Assembly: GCF_024199795.1 (NCBI RefSeq)
Contig: NZ_JANADK010000001.1
Location: 6,882,001-6,946,000, forward strand
DNA from: Bradyrhizobium sp. CCGB01
GTDB taxonomy: Bacteria; Pseudomonadota; Alphaproteobacteria; Rhizobiales; Xanthobacteraceae
Direction of reading: 5' to 3'
DNA length: 64,000 bases
Below, one piece after another: positions 8,753 through 17,476 of this stretch; position 1 is the first letter of the stretch; each line of letters starts with the position of its first letter. Under the pieces are notes generated by a model, which made no database searches, had not been told where the DNA came from, and saw nothing but the letters and a program-made list of their open reading frames with translations. Both the position numbers and the translations under genes were made by a program.

Positions 8753-10408
8753 CTAATTCAGGGTTTTCACGACCGGCTGGTCGGCAGCCGCGGCCGGTAA
8801 CACGACGGGCGCCCTGACTTCGGGCGCGATGATATGGCCGTACGGTCCTTTCACGTCGCCACCAGAGTTGACGTAGTCGTTATAGCGCTTGCGGACTTCC
8901 ATCTGCCCGTTGAGGAAGAAGTCGACATCGTTGGCCGGCAGGCGCGAGTCGAGCGGCGAGGCCAATTGCTGGCCGGGTGCGGCCGGCGCGACCAGGCGCG
9001 GCGTCACGATGATGACGAGATCCGTTTCCTCCTGCTGGTACGACTTGCTGCCGAACAAGGTTCCAAGCACCGGCACCGAACCAATCCAGGGCAATTGCGA
9101 AACGTCCTGACGGTTGCGGGTCTGCAGCAGGCCGGCGATTGCAAAACTCTGGCCGTCCCGCAATTCAACCGTGGTGCGCGCGTCGCGGCGGGTCAGCGCC
9201 GGAACCGTTGTCCCCTGAATCATCACCGCATTGGAGAAGTCGAGCTCGCTGACCGATGGCTCGACCCGAAGATTGATCACGCCGCGCGAGAGAACAGTGG
9301 GCACGAAGGCCAGCTCGACACCGAACTTTTTGTAGTCGATGGTGACGGTGGGAAAGCCGTTCGTCGTCGTGTTCGGGATCGGTACGGGAAACTCTCCGCC
9401 AGCCAGGAAGCGGGCGGCATCCCCCGACAGCGTGGTCAAGTTCGGTTCAGCCAGCCGGCGAGCCAATCCCTTGGTTTCCAGCGCGGAGACCAACAAGTCC
9501 ACCGAACCGCCGCCGCTGGTCCTGATGATGCTGGTCAACAAGCTCCCGAACGGGACTGGAGCGATGCCGCCTGCGGTACCGATGAGCGTCTGTGCGGTTC
9601 CGAGTATTGGAAGACTACCCGTCGGAGGAGCGCCGACGGCCCCTCCCCCGGCACCGAGCGGACCGTTGTTGGTATTGATGCCACCAATCGGTGATCGACC
9701 GGCGGCGGTCACCCCACCAAGCCCCGTATTGCCAATGTTGGTGCCATTGGCATTCGCGGCATAAAGGTTCACGCCGAGATTACGCCCCGCTTGTCGACTG
9801 ACCTCGAGGAAGCGCACTTCCAGCATCACCTGCTGCGGCGCAGCGACGCTCATGGCATTGACGACGGTACCGCCCCTGGCAACGCTGCCGGTGGCAATCG
9901 CCACGGCACGCTCGGCAGCGACGGCGTCGGCCGCCATTCCGCTCAACACCACCTGGCCCTCGGACGATGACACACGAATGCCGTGAGAGCCGGTACCGGA
10001 CCGAATGTTCTGCTGAAGATTGCCGGTATCGATCCCGACCTCGACATCGAGGATCCCGATCTGCTTCATCGAGGAGTCCAGCAGGATGACGTTGGTGGTG
10101 CCGGTCTGCTTGCCCTGGATGTAGATCAGGCGATCGCTAAGCGACTTCACATCGATGATGTCGGATGAGCCGGCCACAATGGTGGCAAACGCCGTGTCGA
10201 CTCTGAACGTTCGCGACTTGTTGACAGTCACCCGGACGCGCTGGACGTCGTTCATCTCGCTGACGAAGACGCCGCCGGAAGACCCCCGCCGGTCTGCGGC
10301 CTCCGCGGGATCGGTCGAACTCGACACCGCTAGCCCGGCGCCGAGACCCATCACACTCAAAACGAAAAGGCCTGTTCGTGCTTTGCTCGAAACGCGTACG
10401 CACCCCAT
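8753..10408 (-). CDS. cpaC: Tad pilus secretin CpaC/RcpA
   Basis: A 551-residue outer-membrane secretin that forms the pilus exit pore. Order: signal-like N-terminus (about 1-38), a CpaC N-terminal domain (about 53-125, QRVRVTVNKSRTFRVD...), a BON-type domain (about 135-190), and the secretin core (about 195-475) with RRLAEPNLTTLSGDAARFLAGGEFPVPI and TRRDARTTVELRDGQSFAIAGLL, ending near IIVTPRLV. Between core segments there is a glycine/asparagine-rich insertion of about 60 residues (around 222-285). The gene is separated from the other pilus genes by 440 bases and probably has its own promoter; in Caulobacter-type loci cpaC lies between cpaB and cpaE. Confidence 0.93.
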   Translation of the reverse strand: MGCVRVSSKARTGLFVLSVMGLGAGLAVSSSTDPAEAADRRGSSGGVFVSEMNDVQRVRVTVNKSRTFRVDTAFATIVAGSSDIIDVKSLSDRLIYIQGKQTGTTNVILLDSSMKQIGILDVEVGIDTGNLQQNIRSGTGSHGIRVSSSEGQVVLSGMAADAVAAERAVAIATGSVARGGTVVNAMSVAAPQQVMLEVRFLEVSRQAGRNLGVNLYAANANGTNIGNTGLGGVTAAGRSPIGGINTNNGPLGAGGGAVGAPPTGSLPILGTAQTLIGTAGGIAPVPFGSLLTSIIRTSGGGSVDLLVSALETKGLARRLAEPNLTTLSGDAARFLAGGEFPVPIPNTTTNGFPTVTIDYKKFGVELAFVPTVLSRGVINLRVEPSVSELDFSNAVMIQGTTVPALTRRDARTTVELRDGQSFAIAGLLQTRNRQDVSQLPWIGSVPVLGTLFGSKSYQQEETDLVIIVTPRLVAPAAPGQQLASPLDSRLPANDVDFFLNGQMEVRKRYNDYVNSGGDVKGPYGHIIAPEVRAPVVLPAAAADQPVVKTLN

Positions 10409-10848
10409 TTCGATACCCCTTCGCCGCGATCCGCGGCCCCCGCAAATCTACGTACTCGGCGCTTCGCGCAACTCTCCTTCACGCATCCCCGCCGCAAAGT
10501 TTACATTCAGTCCCAATACAAATCGTTACTGCGCAGTCCAGTTGCCGGCGCGCCCGCATCTGATCTTGCGATCCGCTGTCGCGTGCGACGCCGGAAACAT
10601 CATCATCCTTCCCCCCGCCACCTTGCAAGACGAGACAATTACTGTGCTGTCGCAGCTCGGGAAAAACTTGCAAGTTGTTGCCAGCGCGCACCACTCTTGT
10701 ATCCGAGCGCGCTAATCGGTCGCACGATCGGCTTCGGGTTTTCCGTTTCCCGTCCGCGCAGCAAGCTCCATATCGATTTTCGGAAACTCGGGCCCCCGTA
10801 GTCGCTTACCTTCTTACCGTCGCGCAGGCGCATTTCAGGATGGCTCCG
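10409..10848. other. 440-base gap inside the Tad locus, likely cpaC promoter region
   Basis: No convincing coding frame. It lies between the stop of the TadE-type gene (10849) and the secretin start (10408) on the same strand. It contains two copies of the palindrome CTTGCAAG (10622-10629 and 10667-10674). It probably carries the promoter for the secretin-lipoprotein-tadD unit. Confidence 0.6.
10622..10676. promoter_or_regulatory. Paired CTTGCAAG palindromes upstream of cpaC
   Basis: CTTGCAAG occurs at 10622-10629 and again at 10667-10674, where it is extended to the 12-base palindrome AACTTGCAAGTT (10665-10676). The two sit 45 bases apart centre to centre, a little over four helical turns, about 215-260 bases before the secretin start. 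This looks like a dual operator for a dimeric regulator; no protein is identified. Confidence 0.35.
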
Positions 10849-11262
10849 CTAGAATGGGACCTGAGTGGACGCGCTCGGCGCGTTCAATGCCGTGCCCCAT
10901 ACCGGCACCAGCATGGTGAAGCCCGGTTCAGATGCCGTCACGGTAAAAGCGGAGCCTGCCATCGTCATACCCAGCGTCGGGGACAGTCCGCCGGCATACA
11001 GGAAGGGGGCAATGGCCCGTTTGGCCGCCGCCGACGGCAAGGGATCTCCGCTGCAGGTCGGGACCGTCTTGTTGATAGCAGCATTGACATAGCAGTCGCT
11101 GATCATCATCGATCGAGCGCCCGCATTTGCGAGCGCCCGCAGTGACTGCATCGTTATGGCGTAACGTGCCAGATCGAGGATGGCGAACACCAACGTGAAA
11201 AACGCCACGGCGACGACGACGAATTCGAACGAAGCGACACCGCGCTGATCGAGCTTGCGCAT
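10849..11262 (-). CDS. tadE: TadE-like pseudopilin
   Basis: A 137-residue protein beginning MRKLDQRGVASFEFVVVAVAFFTLVFAILDLARY, i.e. a short basic leader, then a Gly-Val-Ala-Ser-Phe-Glu junction and one hydrophobic helix (about residues 10-32). This is the TadE pseudopilin pattern processed by the prepilin peptidase. Longer in-frame starts exist upstream but would overlap the preceding gene deeply. The chosen ATG at 11262 overlaps its stop by ATGA. The C-terminal part is periplasmic and poorly conserved. TadE-type minor pilins are needed for Flp fibre assembly in Tad systems. Confidence 0.82.
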   Translation of the reverse strand: MRKLDQRGVASFEFVVVAVAFFTLVFAILDLARYAITMQSLRALANAGARSMMISDCYVNAAINKTVPTCSGDPLPSAAAKRAIAPFLYAGGLSPTLGMTMAGSAFTVTASEPGFTMLVPVWGTALNAPSASTQVPF

Positions 11263-12578
11263 CACTGCACCAACCGCACCGTCTGGACATTCGGCGTAGC
11301 GGCCGAATCCTGCTTGCACTTCGAATTGTCGAGATACGTATTGCCGGAAAACGTTACGGCATAGGCAATGAGTTGGTAGCACCCCGTGCTGGGGGCAGAT
11401 GTACTGCTGTTGCCGGAATACGTTACGGGAGAATTTGGCACATAGATCGTGCCGTTGAAATAGCTCGCCGAGTTGCCGCTGATGTTGACGCCTTTGCTCG
11501 AATAGGGCTCATCGTCATAGATAAGAAGATCAGTCATCAAGCCCCTAACTCCTGAAAGCGCCGGTGGCACCGCAGGAGACTTCATCGCCGTGAGCTGTAT
11601 CGTTGGCCCGCCGGTAATCGTCAGCGACCCGCCCCCGAAGAACACCAACGTAGCCGTTCCCGTTATGAGGGGACTGCCATTTATCTTCACGTTTCCAGTG
11701 AAGTAATAGGTGCCGCTCAGCGTCATGCTGTTTATCGACTGAGTGCCGGCGTTGTAGCAGGCCCCTGTCTCGTACGACTTGATCGTTGAACCGCCGCACG
11801 ACTTGTTGGGAAAATCCGACGTCTTCAATGCCGTGATCGCCGTCTTCAACGCACTCAGCGGATCGGGGATCGCTTGCTGGTAGGTCTGCACCTTGCTGCA
11901 CTGGTTGCCTCCCGTCTGGGAGCAATCGCCAACCGTGTAGCTCGGCGCGTTGACCTGGATACCGGTATTGCCTTTGAATCCAATCGCATTTGCCGCGGTG
12001 CTGTTTGAGGATATCCCGCAATTTGCCGAAGATAACGTCGGACTGCCCTGGAACGTGATCGGATCCTTCAATGCCAGGACACAGGGAGGTTTCGCGAGCG
12101 CATCTATTCTTGCCACGGCCGTCGCCCGTATATTGACAGTGGACAGACTGAGCACCTTCGACAGGTAAGCCGATTGCTGCTGGGTTACCGTGGCCTGGAC
12201 GTAATTTCCGTTTGCGCCGTTCCATGACGTTAGCGAAGCAACCGTGACCTGCTGTGAGACGCCGCTCGGAAGGCTCGTGCTGCATATGGATCCGGGGTAG
12301 GACGTGTCGCCCGAATTGCAGAAGGAGTTCCGCGCCGCTGATTGCTTTGCGCGGTAGTCTAATGGTTGTGTATCGGTACACGAGCCGGCAGCGATTGAAC
12401 AAGCAAACCGCAGCCCCCCCGAATAAGCCGCCGCATCGGCGGCGTTTTGCGCGTGATGCTTGGTGACGTACCACGACCCAGCCTCGGCCCCGAGGGCAAT
12501 GGCCCCGACCAGCGGCACCATGGCCGCTACGGTTGCGAATGCGACTGAACCTCGACGGGAATGAAGCAGGTTGCGCAT
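11262..12578 (-). CDS. tadG: TadG-like pilus assembly protein
   Basis: A 438-residue protein. The N-terminus MRNLLHSRRGSVAFATVAAMVPLVGAIALG is the TadE/G-like (Flp pilus-assembly) leader plus membrane helix (about residues 10-32), followed by the typical HHAQNAADAAAYSGG segment. The rest is a large Ser/Thr/Asn/Gly-rich periplasmic region with many aromatic residues and about ten cysteines, perhaps beta-rich. No von Willebrand A MIDAS motif (DxSxS) is evident, unlike classical TadG, so it is a TadG-like paralogue. It lies between two TadE-type genes, 9 bases downstream of one and overlapping the next by four bases. Confidence 0.8.
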   Translation of the reverse strand: MRNLLHSRRGSVAFATVAAMVPLVGAIALGAEAGSWYVTKHHAQNAADAAAYSGGLRFACSIAAGSCTDTQPLDYRAKQSAARNSFCNSGDTSYPGSICSTSLPSGVSQQVTVASLTSWNGANGNYVQATVTQQQSAYLSKVLSLSTVNIRATAVARIDALAKPPCVLALKDPITFQGSPTLSSANCGISSNSTAANAIGFKGNTGIQVNAPSYTVGDCSQTGGNQCSKVQTYQQAIPDPLSALKTAITALKTSDFPNKSCGGSTIKSYETGACYNAGTQSINSMTLSGTYYFTGNVKINGSPLITGTATLVFFGGGSLTITGGPTIQLTAMKSPAVPPALSGVRGLMTDLLIYDDEPYSSKGVNISGNSASYFNGTIYVPNSPVTYSGNSSTSAPSTGCYQLIAYAVTFSGNTYLDNSKCKQDSAATPNVQTVRLVQ

Positions 12579-12587
12579 GGTGGATCC

Positions 12588-13037
12588 CTATTGAAACTGC
12601 TCCGAATATCGCAGCGTATAGGTGCAATTTCCGGCGGCGCACAAAACCGGTCTCAGGACCATCGGGGCCAACGTCACGTTGGTCGCATAGGCATAGTACT
12701 TGGGGTTCGCGGTATTGCCCGAGGAACAGACAGCGTTGCCGTCACCGCATATGAGCACAAGACTGGAAATGGGATACTTGGGATCGGCCTTGCCGATCGC
12801 AGTCGATGCCCAGGTCGACGGGCTGGCGACGTCGGGCGGTGGCGAGTACTGAATCGATTGTCCGAAGGCGCGCAACGCTTGCCGTGCGGATATGTACTGA
12901 AAGCCTGCAATCGCGAGGTCGGCGAGCGGGAGAAGGACGGCCAGCATCAAGAAAAGGAAGACCGCCGGCAGCTCGAACGCGACGGCGCCGCGTTGGTCCG
13001 CGACGAAGGGCATTTTACGTCTTAAGAGCCTGCTCAT
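12588..13037 (-). CDS. tadE: TadE-like pseudopilin
   Basis: A 149-residue protein. The chosen start (ATG 13037) gives MSRLLRRKMPFVADQRGAVA, then FELPAVFLFLMLAVLLPLADLAIA. This is the basic leader, the RGAVAFE cleavage region and a hydrophobic helix (about residues 21-44) of TadE/TadF pseudopilins. The open frame extends further upstream, but that part lies over tadC in another frame and is noise. The periplasmic part carries four cysteines (CGDGNAVC, CAAGNC). The gene starts 8 bases after the tadC stop and ends 9 bases before tadG. It is likely a minor pilin. Confidence 0.82.
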   Translation of the reverse strand: MSRLLRRKMPFVADQRGAVAFELPAVFLFLMLAVLLPLADLAIAGFQYISARQALRAFGQSIQYSPPPDVASPSTWASTAIGKADPKYPISSLVLICGDGNAVCSSGNTANPKYYAYATNVTLAPMVLRPVLCAAGNCTYTLRYSEQFQ

Positions 13038-13045
13038 GGCTGCTA

Positions 13046-13954
13046 TCAATGACCGAACTTGCTGAAGGCACGAATGAGGTGGAGGAACGAACTTCCGCCC
13101 AGAACGACAAACATGGCCGGAAGCAGGAACAACACCATCGGAACGGTCAGCTTGGCGCCCAGCTTGTGCGCTCTTTCTTCCAGCTTGGTGATACGTTCCC
13201 GCCGCAGGTCCACGGCGATACTGCGCAGCGCCTGGCTCAGCGGCGTGCCGTATTGCAGGCTTTGGCTGATCATGGTGCCGAAGCGGCGAAGTCCATCCGA
13301 TACGGATCCCAGCTTCTCGAATGCCTCGAAGCGGTTTGGCAACATGCGCAGATCGTCGAGCAGGCCGCGCAGGACCTGGGCCATGGCCGGGTTGGTCCCC
13401 ACCATTTCCGCCGCGACGCGCTCCAGCGCACTTTCCAGGCCCAGTCCCGCTTCGCTGCACACGACCAGCAGATCGATCGTATCCGGCGTGCCCAGCCGAA
13501 CGGCCGCGTCAAAGCGGCGCTTCAGAACCCACAGAACCAGTCGCGGCCCCACGATGCCGATCATCACGCCGAAAACCGCGAAGATCAGCATATCCATCGG
13601 CTCCCGTCCCGAGAGCTGCGCAGCCAGCAAGGCGAGCGCCGGAAACAGGAACATGCTGACTGTCTTGATGCCGATCCAGACCGGCAAGGCCCGATGATGA
13701 TTGAATCCCGATGATTGCAGGACCGCCCGCAGCTGCTCCAGATTTTCCTCGGCGTAGAAGCGCCGATACCGCTTTCCGACCGATGACATCCAGCCGACCA
13801 GATCCTGCGAGGTCGTCGACCGGTCGGGGATGCCCAGCACCGCATTCGAAACCCGTGTGCCCAGCGCACGGAGATGCACCTCACGGATAATCAGCAACAT
13901 GGTCGCAGCCGCGACTGCAACGGCAAGGGTCGCCATACCGAGAGCGGCAGTCAT
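13046..13954 (-). CDS. tadC: Tad inner-membrane platform protein TadC
   Basis: A 302-residue type II secretion F-domain protein. One N-terminal membrane helix (about 5-22), two around residues 90-130, and a C-terminal helix near 270-290 flank the T2SSF domain (about 145-270: FDAAVRLGTPDTIDLLVVCSEAGLGLESAL, LRRFGTMISQSLQYGTPLSQALR). With TadB it forms the platform through which the CpaF ATPase drives pilin assembly. ATG 13954 overlaps the tadB stop by four bases, indicating translational coupling. Confidence 0.92.
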   Translation of the reverse strand: MTAALGMATLAVAVAAATMLLIIREVHLRALGTRVSNAVLGIPDRSTTSQDLVGWMSSVGKRYRRFYAEENLEQLRAVLQSSGFNHHRALPVWIGIKTVSMFLFPALALLAAQLSGREPMDMLIFAVFGVMIGIVGPRLVLWVLKRRFDAAVRLGTPDTIDLLVVCSEAGLGLESALERVAAEMVGTNPAMAQVLRGLLDDLRMLPNRFEAFEKLGSVSDGLRRFGTMISQSLQYGTPLSQALRSIAVDLRRERITKLEERAHKLGAKLTVPMVLFLLPAMFVVLGGSSFLHLIRAFSKFGH

Positions 13955-14883
13955 AGCGCCGTTTCCCTTCTGATCATCCAGCGTATTACAAAGTGCCCCG
14001 CCAGCACTGACGCAACCGCGTAGGCCAGCAGCACGTTTCCGGTCGCATCATGGAACAGCAAGTCGACCGATTGCGGACTGATGGTGTAGAGGATCGCGCC
14101 GATGATGAGCGGCGCGCATGAAAGCGCACGCGAGGAGAAGATCACCTCACCTGCCAGAGCCTTCGCGCGGGCTGCCAGCGCCACGCGCTGACTCACCGTC
14201 TCTCCAAGAGTCTGCAAGGTTTCAGCCAGACTGCCACCCGACTTCAACTGGACGGCAAGCGTCACCGCGAAGATTCCGTATTCCGCCACCTGCGTCCGCC
14301 GGTAGAGACCTTCGACGGCTTCCTCCGGAGGCCTCCCCAGATTCAGTTCGCTGCATACGATGGCAAACTGCCCCGCTGTCGGTTGCGGCATCTCGCGAGC
14401 GATGGTTCGAAACGCTTCGTGCACCGGAAGTCCTGATCGAACGGTGCTGGTCACCAGCTGGATCGTGTCCGGAAGCTGCCGGAACAGCTTGTCGACGTAA
14501 CGACGTCGCTGCCATCCGAACAGACCGCGCACCACCAAGATGGCGGCACCTGCCGCCGCAATCGAGGCGAAGAGGGTGGGAAATTGCAGCAGGCTGTTGG
14601 CGTAAAGTATTGTGGCCGCCGCCACGGCACCGGCAAGCAGCACGTAGGCCGGATGCAAGGCGTAGGGGATCTGCGGCCTGTAGTTGGCCAGTCGGTGGAG
14701 GAACAGCGAGCGGGCTCCAGTCTCCGCCCGACGAATTGAAGGCAGACTGGCGGGATGTGAGGCCGGCAGCGCCACCGCGAGCTGACGATCGACGCGCCTT
14801 TGCCGCGCGTCAAGCCACAGCGAAGTGCATGCTGCGCACACCAGAAGGCCGAGGACAGTCATGATCACGGACGTCGGTATCAT
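13951..14883 (-). CDS. tadB: Tad inner-membrane platform protein TadB
   Basis: A 310-residue type II secretion F-domain protein, partner of TadC. An N-terminal membrane helix (about 4-25), a pair around 75-120, the T2SSF domain (about 130-255: FRQLPDTIQLVTSTVRSGLPVHEAF, GGSLAETLQTLGETVSQR) and two C-terminal helices (about 255-305) are visible. It overlaps the cpaF stop by ATGA on one side and the tadC start on the other. The order cpaF-tadB-tadC is the canonical Tad core. Confidence 0.92.
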   Translation of the reverse strand: MIPTSVIMTVLGLLVCAACTSLWLDARQRRVDRQLAVALPASHPASLPSIRRAETGARSLFLHRLANYRPQIPYALHPAYVLLAGAVAAATILYANSLLQFPTLFASIAAAGAAILVVRGLFGWQRRRYVDKLFRQLPDTIQLVTSTVRSGLPVHEAFRTIAREMPQPTAGQFAIVCSELNLGRPPEEAVEGLYRRTQVAEYGIFAVTLAVQLKSGGSLAETLQTLGETVSQRVALAARAKALAGEVIFSSRALSCAPLIIGAILYTISPQSVDLLFHDATGNVLLAYAVASVLAGHFVIRWMIRRETAL

Positions 14884-16283
14884 ATCTGCCTCATGGCCTC
14901 GGCCCAGGCTCGGTCAAGTCCGTAATAAAGGAGACGGCTCTTGAACTTCGGGACCGCATGAGTAGACCGGTAAGTGCCGGACAATCTGCCGTGAACGTCC
15001 TCGTCCCTGTATTCGAATGCCGCGATGTCGTTGGTGGTGATCACCTCGCCTTCGAGGCCGGTCACCTCGCTGATCTGGACAATGCGGCGCTGTCCGTCCC
15101 GCATGCGTTCGACCTGGACGATGAGATCCAACGCCGCGACGATCTGGGTTCGAATAGCCCGCGACGGCAGATTGACCTGCCCCATCTGCACCATGTTCTC
15201 GATCCGGGTCAGCGCGTCGCGGCTGCTGTTGGCGTGCACGGTGGAGATCGAGCCGTCATGCCCCGTGTTCATCGCCTGAAGCATGTCGAATGCTTCAGCA
15301 CCGCGCACCTCGCCTACAACGATCCGGTCCGGCCGCATGCGCAGCGCATTCCACAGGAGATCGCGTTGAGTCACCTGCCCGGTGCCTTCGAGGCTGGGCG
15401 GCCGGGTCTCGAGGCTGATCACGTGCGGCTGCTGAAGCTGCAATTCTGCGGCGTCCTCGATGGTGACAACACGCTCGCCATGATCGATGAACTGGCTCAT
15501 CGCGTTCAGCAGCGTCGTCTTGCCTGAGCCGGTACCGCCCGAGACCAGAACGTTGAGTCGCGACCGCGCCGCAATCTCCAGCAATTGCCCAATGGCCGCA
15601 GTCATTGATCCGTTTTCGATCATCCCGGCCATATCCAAGCGGCGGCTCGGAAATTTCCGGATGGAGATGCAGGGGCTATGCAATGCCAGCGGCGGCAGGA
15701 TGATGTTGACCCGGCTGCCGTCCGGCAGGCGGCAGTCCACCATCGGGCTGGATTCGTCGACGCGCCGGCCGACCTGCGCGGCGATTTTCTGCGCCACCGA
15801 CGCAATGTGATTGTTGTCGCGAAACCGGACGGCGACCCTCTCGAGCTTGCCGGCCCGCTCGACATAGATGTTACTGGGACCGTTGACCATGATATCGTTG
15901 ATCGTTTGATCCAGGAGCAGCGGGCGGAGCGGACCGTAGCCCGTCATGTCGTCGGCGATTTCGTCAGCAAGCTGAAGCTGCTCGCGCCCCGACAGCTCGA
16001 GCCGCTCCTGGTTGGCGATCCCGTGGATGATCTCCTCGATCTGTCGCCGAAGAACATCGCGTGAGACAGTTGCGGCGGCCGCGGGTTCAATCTGCTCGAT
16101 GACGCGCTCGCGCAGCGAAGCCGACATCGCGGCATGATGCGAGGCAGGTTCGTTAAGCCGTGGCGGCGATGCCGGCGAACTCGCTATCGACGCCGCCGGG
16201 CCTGGCGAAGACACGGGCAGGGTCGGCGCCAATGAAGGCAAGCGAGCCTGCGTGTCGTCTGCGCGTTGACCGAATCTCTTCAT
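14880..16283 (-). CDS. cpaF: Tad pilus secretion ATPase CpaF/TadA
   Basis: A 467-residue type II/IV secretion-system ATPase. After a proline/alanine-rich N-terminal tail (about 1-55) comes the N-terminal domain with GYGPLRPLLLDQTINDIMVNG (about 115-135). The Walker A GGTGSGKT is at 249-256, an Asp box is present (ERVVTIEDAAELQL), Walker B lies in RMRPDRIVVGEVRGAEAFDMLQAMNTGHDG, and the His box is in GSISTVHANS. It hydrolyses ATP at the inner membrane to drive Flp pilus assembly. It overlaps cpaE upstream and tadB downstream by four bases each. Confidence 0.96.
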   Translation of the reverse strand: MKRFGQRADDTQARLPSLAPTLPVSSPGPAASIASSPASPPRLNEPASHHAAMSASLRERVIEQIEPAAAATVSRDVLRRQIEEIIHGIANQERLELSGREQLQLADEIADDMTGYGPLRPLLLDQTINDIMVNGPSNIYVERAGKLERVAVRFRDNNHIASVAQKIAAQVGRRVDESSPMVDCRLPDGSRVNIILPPLALHSPCISIRKFPSRRLDMAGMIENGSMTAAIGQLLEIAARSRLNVLVSGGTGSGKTTLLNAMSQFIDHGERVVTIEDAAELQLQQPHVISLETRPPSLEGTGQVTQRDLLWNALRMRPDRIVVGEVRGAEAFDMLQAMNTGHDGSISTVHANSSRDALTRIENMVQMGQVNLPSRAIRTQIVAALDLIVQVERMRDGQRRIVQISEVTGLEGEVITTNDIAAFEYRDEDVHGRLSGTYRSTHAVPKFKSRLLYYGLDRAWAEAMRQI

Positions 16284-17476
16284 AGCCCGAGCAGCCTCCT
16301 CAACACTCCCTTCCGCTCGGCATCGACACCCGATATCTCCCTTACGATCGGAGCAAGGTGACGGCGCAGTCCCGATACATGCTTGAGCGCCGGAATCCCG
16401 AGATTGACCGCTTGCGTCATCCCCTTCCCGAGATCGGGAACCACCATGTCCGGTTCTGCACCCAGCGCCTTGACAATCGTGGCCCTCGGAAGACCCCCCG
16501 CACGATTGGCGCGGTTGAGCAAGGTAAAGACCCTGTCTTGACCGGCGATGTTGGTGACGGCCATGCGGAGCGCATGGGCATTGCGAAGCCCGGTCACCTC
16601 GGCTTCCAGCAGCACCAGCGCGTGACGAGAAAGACTGATCACCGGATGCATGGACGGCGGAAACGGCACCGGCACGTCGACGACGATGTAGTTGAAACGT
16701 TGCCGGAGCAGACCCAGCACGTGCCGAACTCCCGCCTCTGTGATGTCGAGCTGCGCGTCCAGCTCCTCGTCGGCGGAGATCAGGGAGACTCGCTCGTTGA
16801 CTTCGATTGCGGCGCGCTCGAGGAATAGCGTGTCCGCCCGCATGGGGTTTTCGAGAGCAATCCGCAATCCGGGCCCGGGCCGGACGCCCAGCATCACGGC
16901 AGTTTCGCCGCCTTGCAGATGAAGATCGAGCAGCGCGACCTTGGCCTTGGTGGTCTCGGCCAGCTGCAGTGCGAGATTGATAGCGATGCTCGTTGCTCCG
17001 GCCCCTCCCTGCGCACCGCAGATCGAAATCACGTGTCCACCGCGATCGGCCGGACCGGGCGCCGCGTCTCCCAGCAGCTTCGGACGCAGTTGGTCCAGCA
17101 CCATATCCCGCGTCAGCGGCTTCGGAAGATACTCGGTCAGGCCGAGTTCCATCAGCTCGCGATAGAAGGTGATCTCCCTGTCTTCTCCGACCAGGGCAAC
17201 CCGGACATCCGGCGGGCAGACGCCGGCCAACCTTTGCAGCTCCGCAAATGGGTTGTCGATGCCGCTGATGTCCGTCACCAGCGCGAACAGGTCGGTGTCG
17301 GTTTCAAGCATCTTTATGGCGTTGCGGATCGTGCCACGCCTGATCGACAAGTTGCTGCCTTCGAGGCCCTTGCGCAGGGCCGCAGCAGTGAGCTCGTCGT
17401 TCACAAAGCACACGATGCGGCTGCGGGCGACGACGGACGTCGTTTCTTCGGGTGGGGTGGCTACGGCTATGTTCAT
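16280..17476 (-). CDS. cpaE: Pilus assembly ATPase CpaE
   Basis: A 398-residue protein with two parts: a receiver-like domain lacking the usual phosphorylation triad (about 20-135) and a ParA/MinD-like domain from about residue 148. The deviant P-loop reads GAQGGAGATS (154-163) and lacks the canonical lysine, as is common in CpaE. A MinD-like DLHLQGG follows. CpaE positions the pilus machine at the pole in Caulobacter; a similar role is inferred. The start ATG 17476 (MNIAVATPPE) overlaps the cpaB stop by ATGA. A longer open frame upstream is an accident of reading over cpaB. Confidence 0.92.
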   Translation of the reverse strand: MNIAVATPPEETTSVVARSRIVCFVNDELTAAALRKGLEGSNLSIRRGTIRNAIKMLETDTDLFALVTDISGIDNPFAELQRLAGVCPPDVRVALVGEDREITFYRELMELGLTEYLPKPLTRDMVLDQLRPKLLGDAAPGPADRGGHVISICGAQGGAGATSIAINLALQLAETTKAKVALLDLHLQGGETAVMLGVRPGPGLRIALENPMRADTLFLERAAIEVNERVSLISADEELDAQLDITEAGVRHVLGLLRQRFNYIVVDVPVPFPPSMHPVISLSRHALVLLEAEVTGLRNAHALRMAVTNIAGQDRVFTLLNRANRAGGLPRATIVKALGAEPDMVVPDLGKGMTQAVNLGIPALKHVSGLRRHLAPIVREISGVDAERKGVLRRLLGL

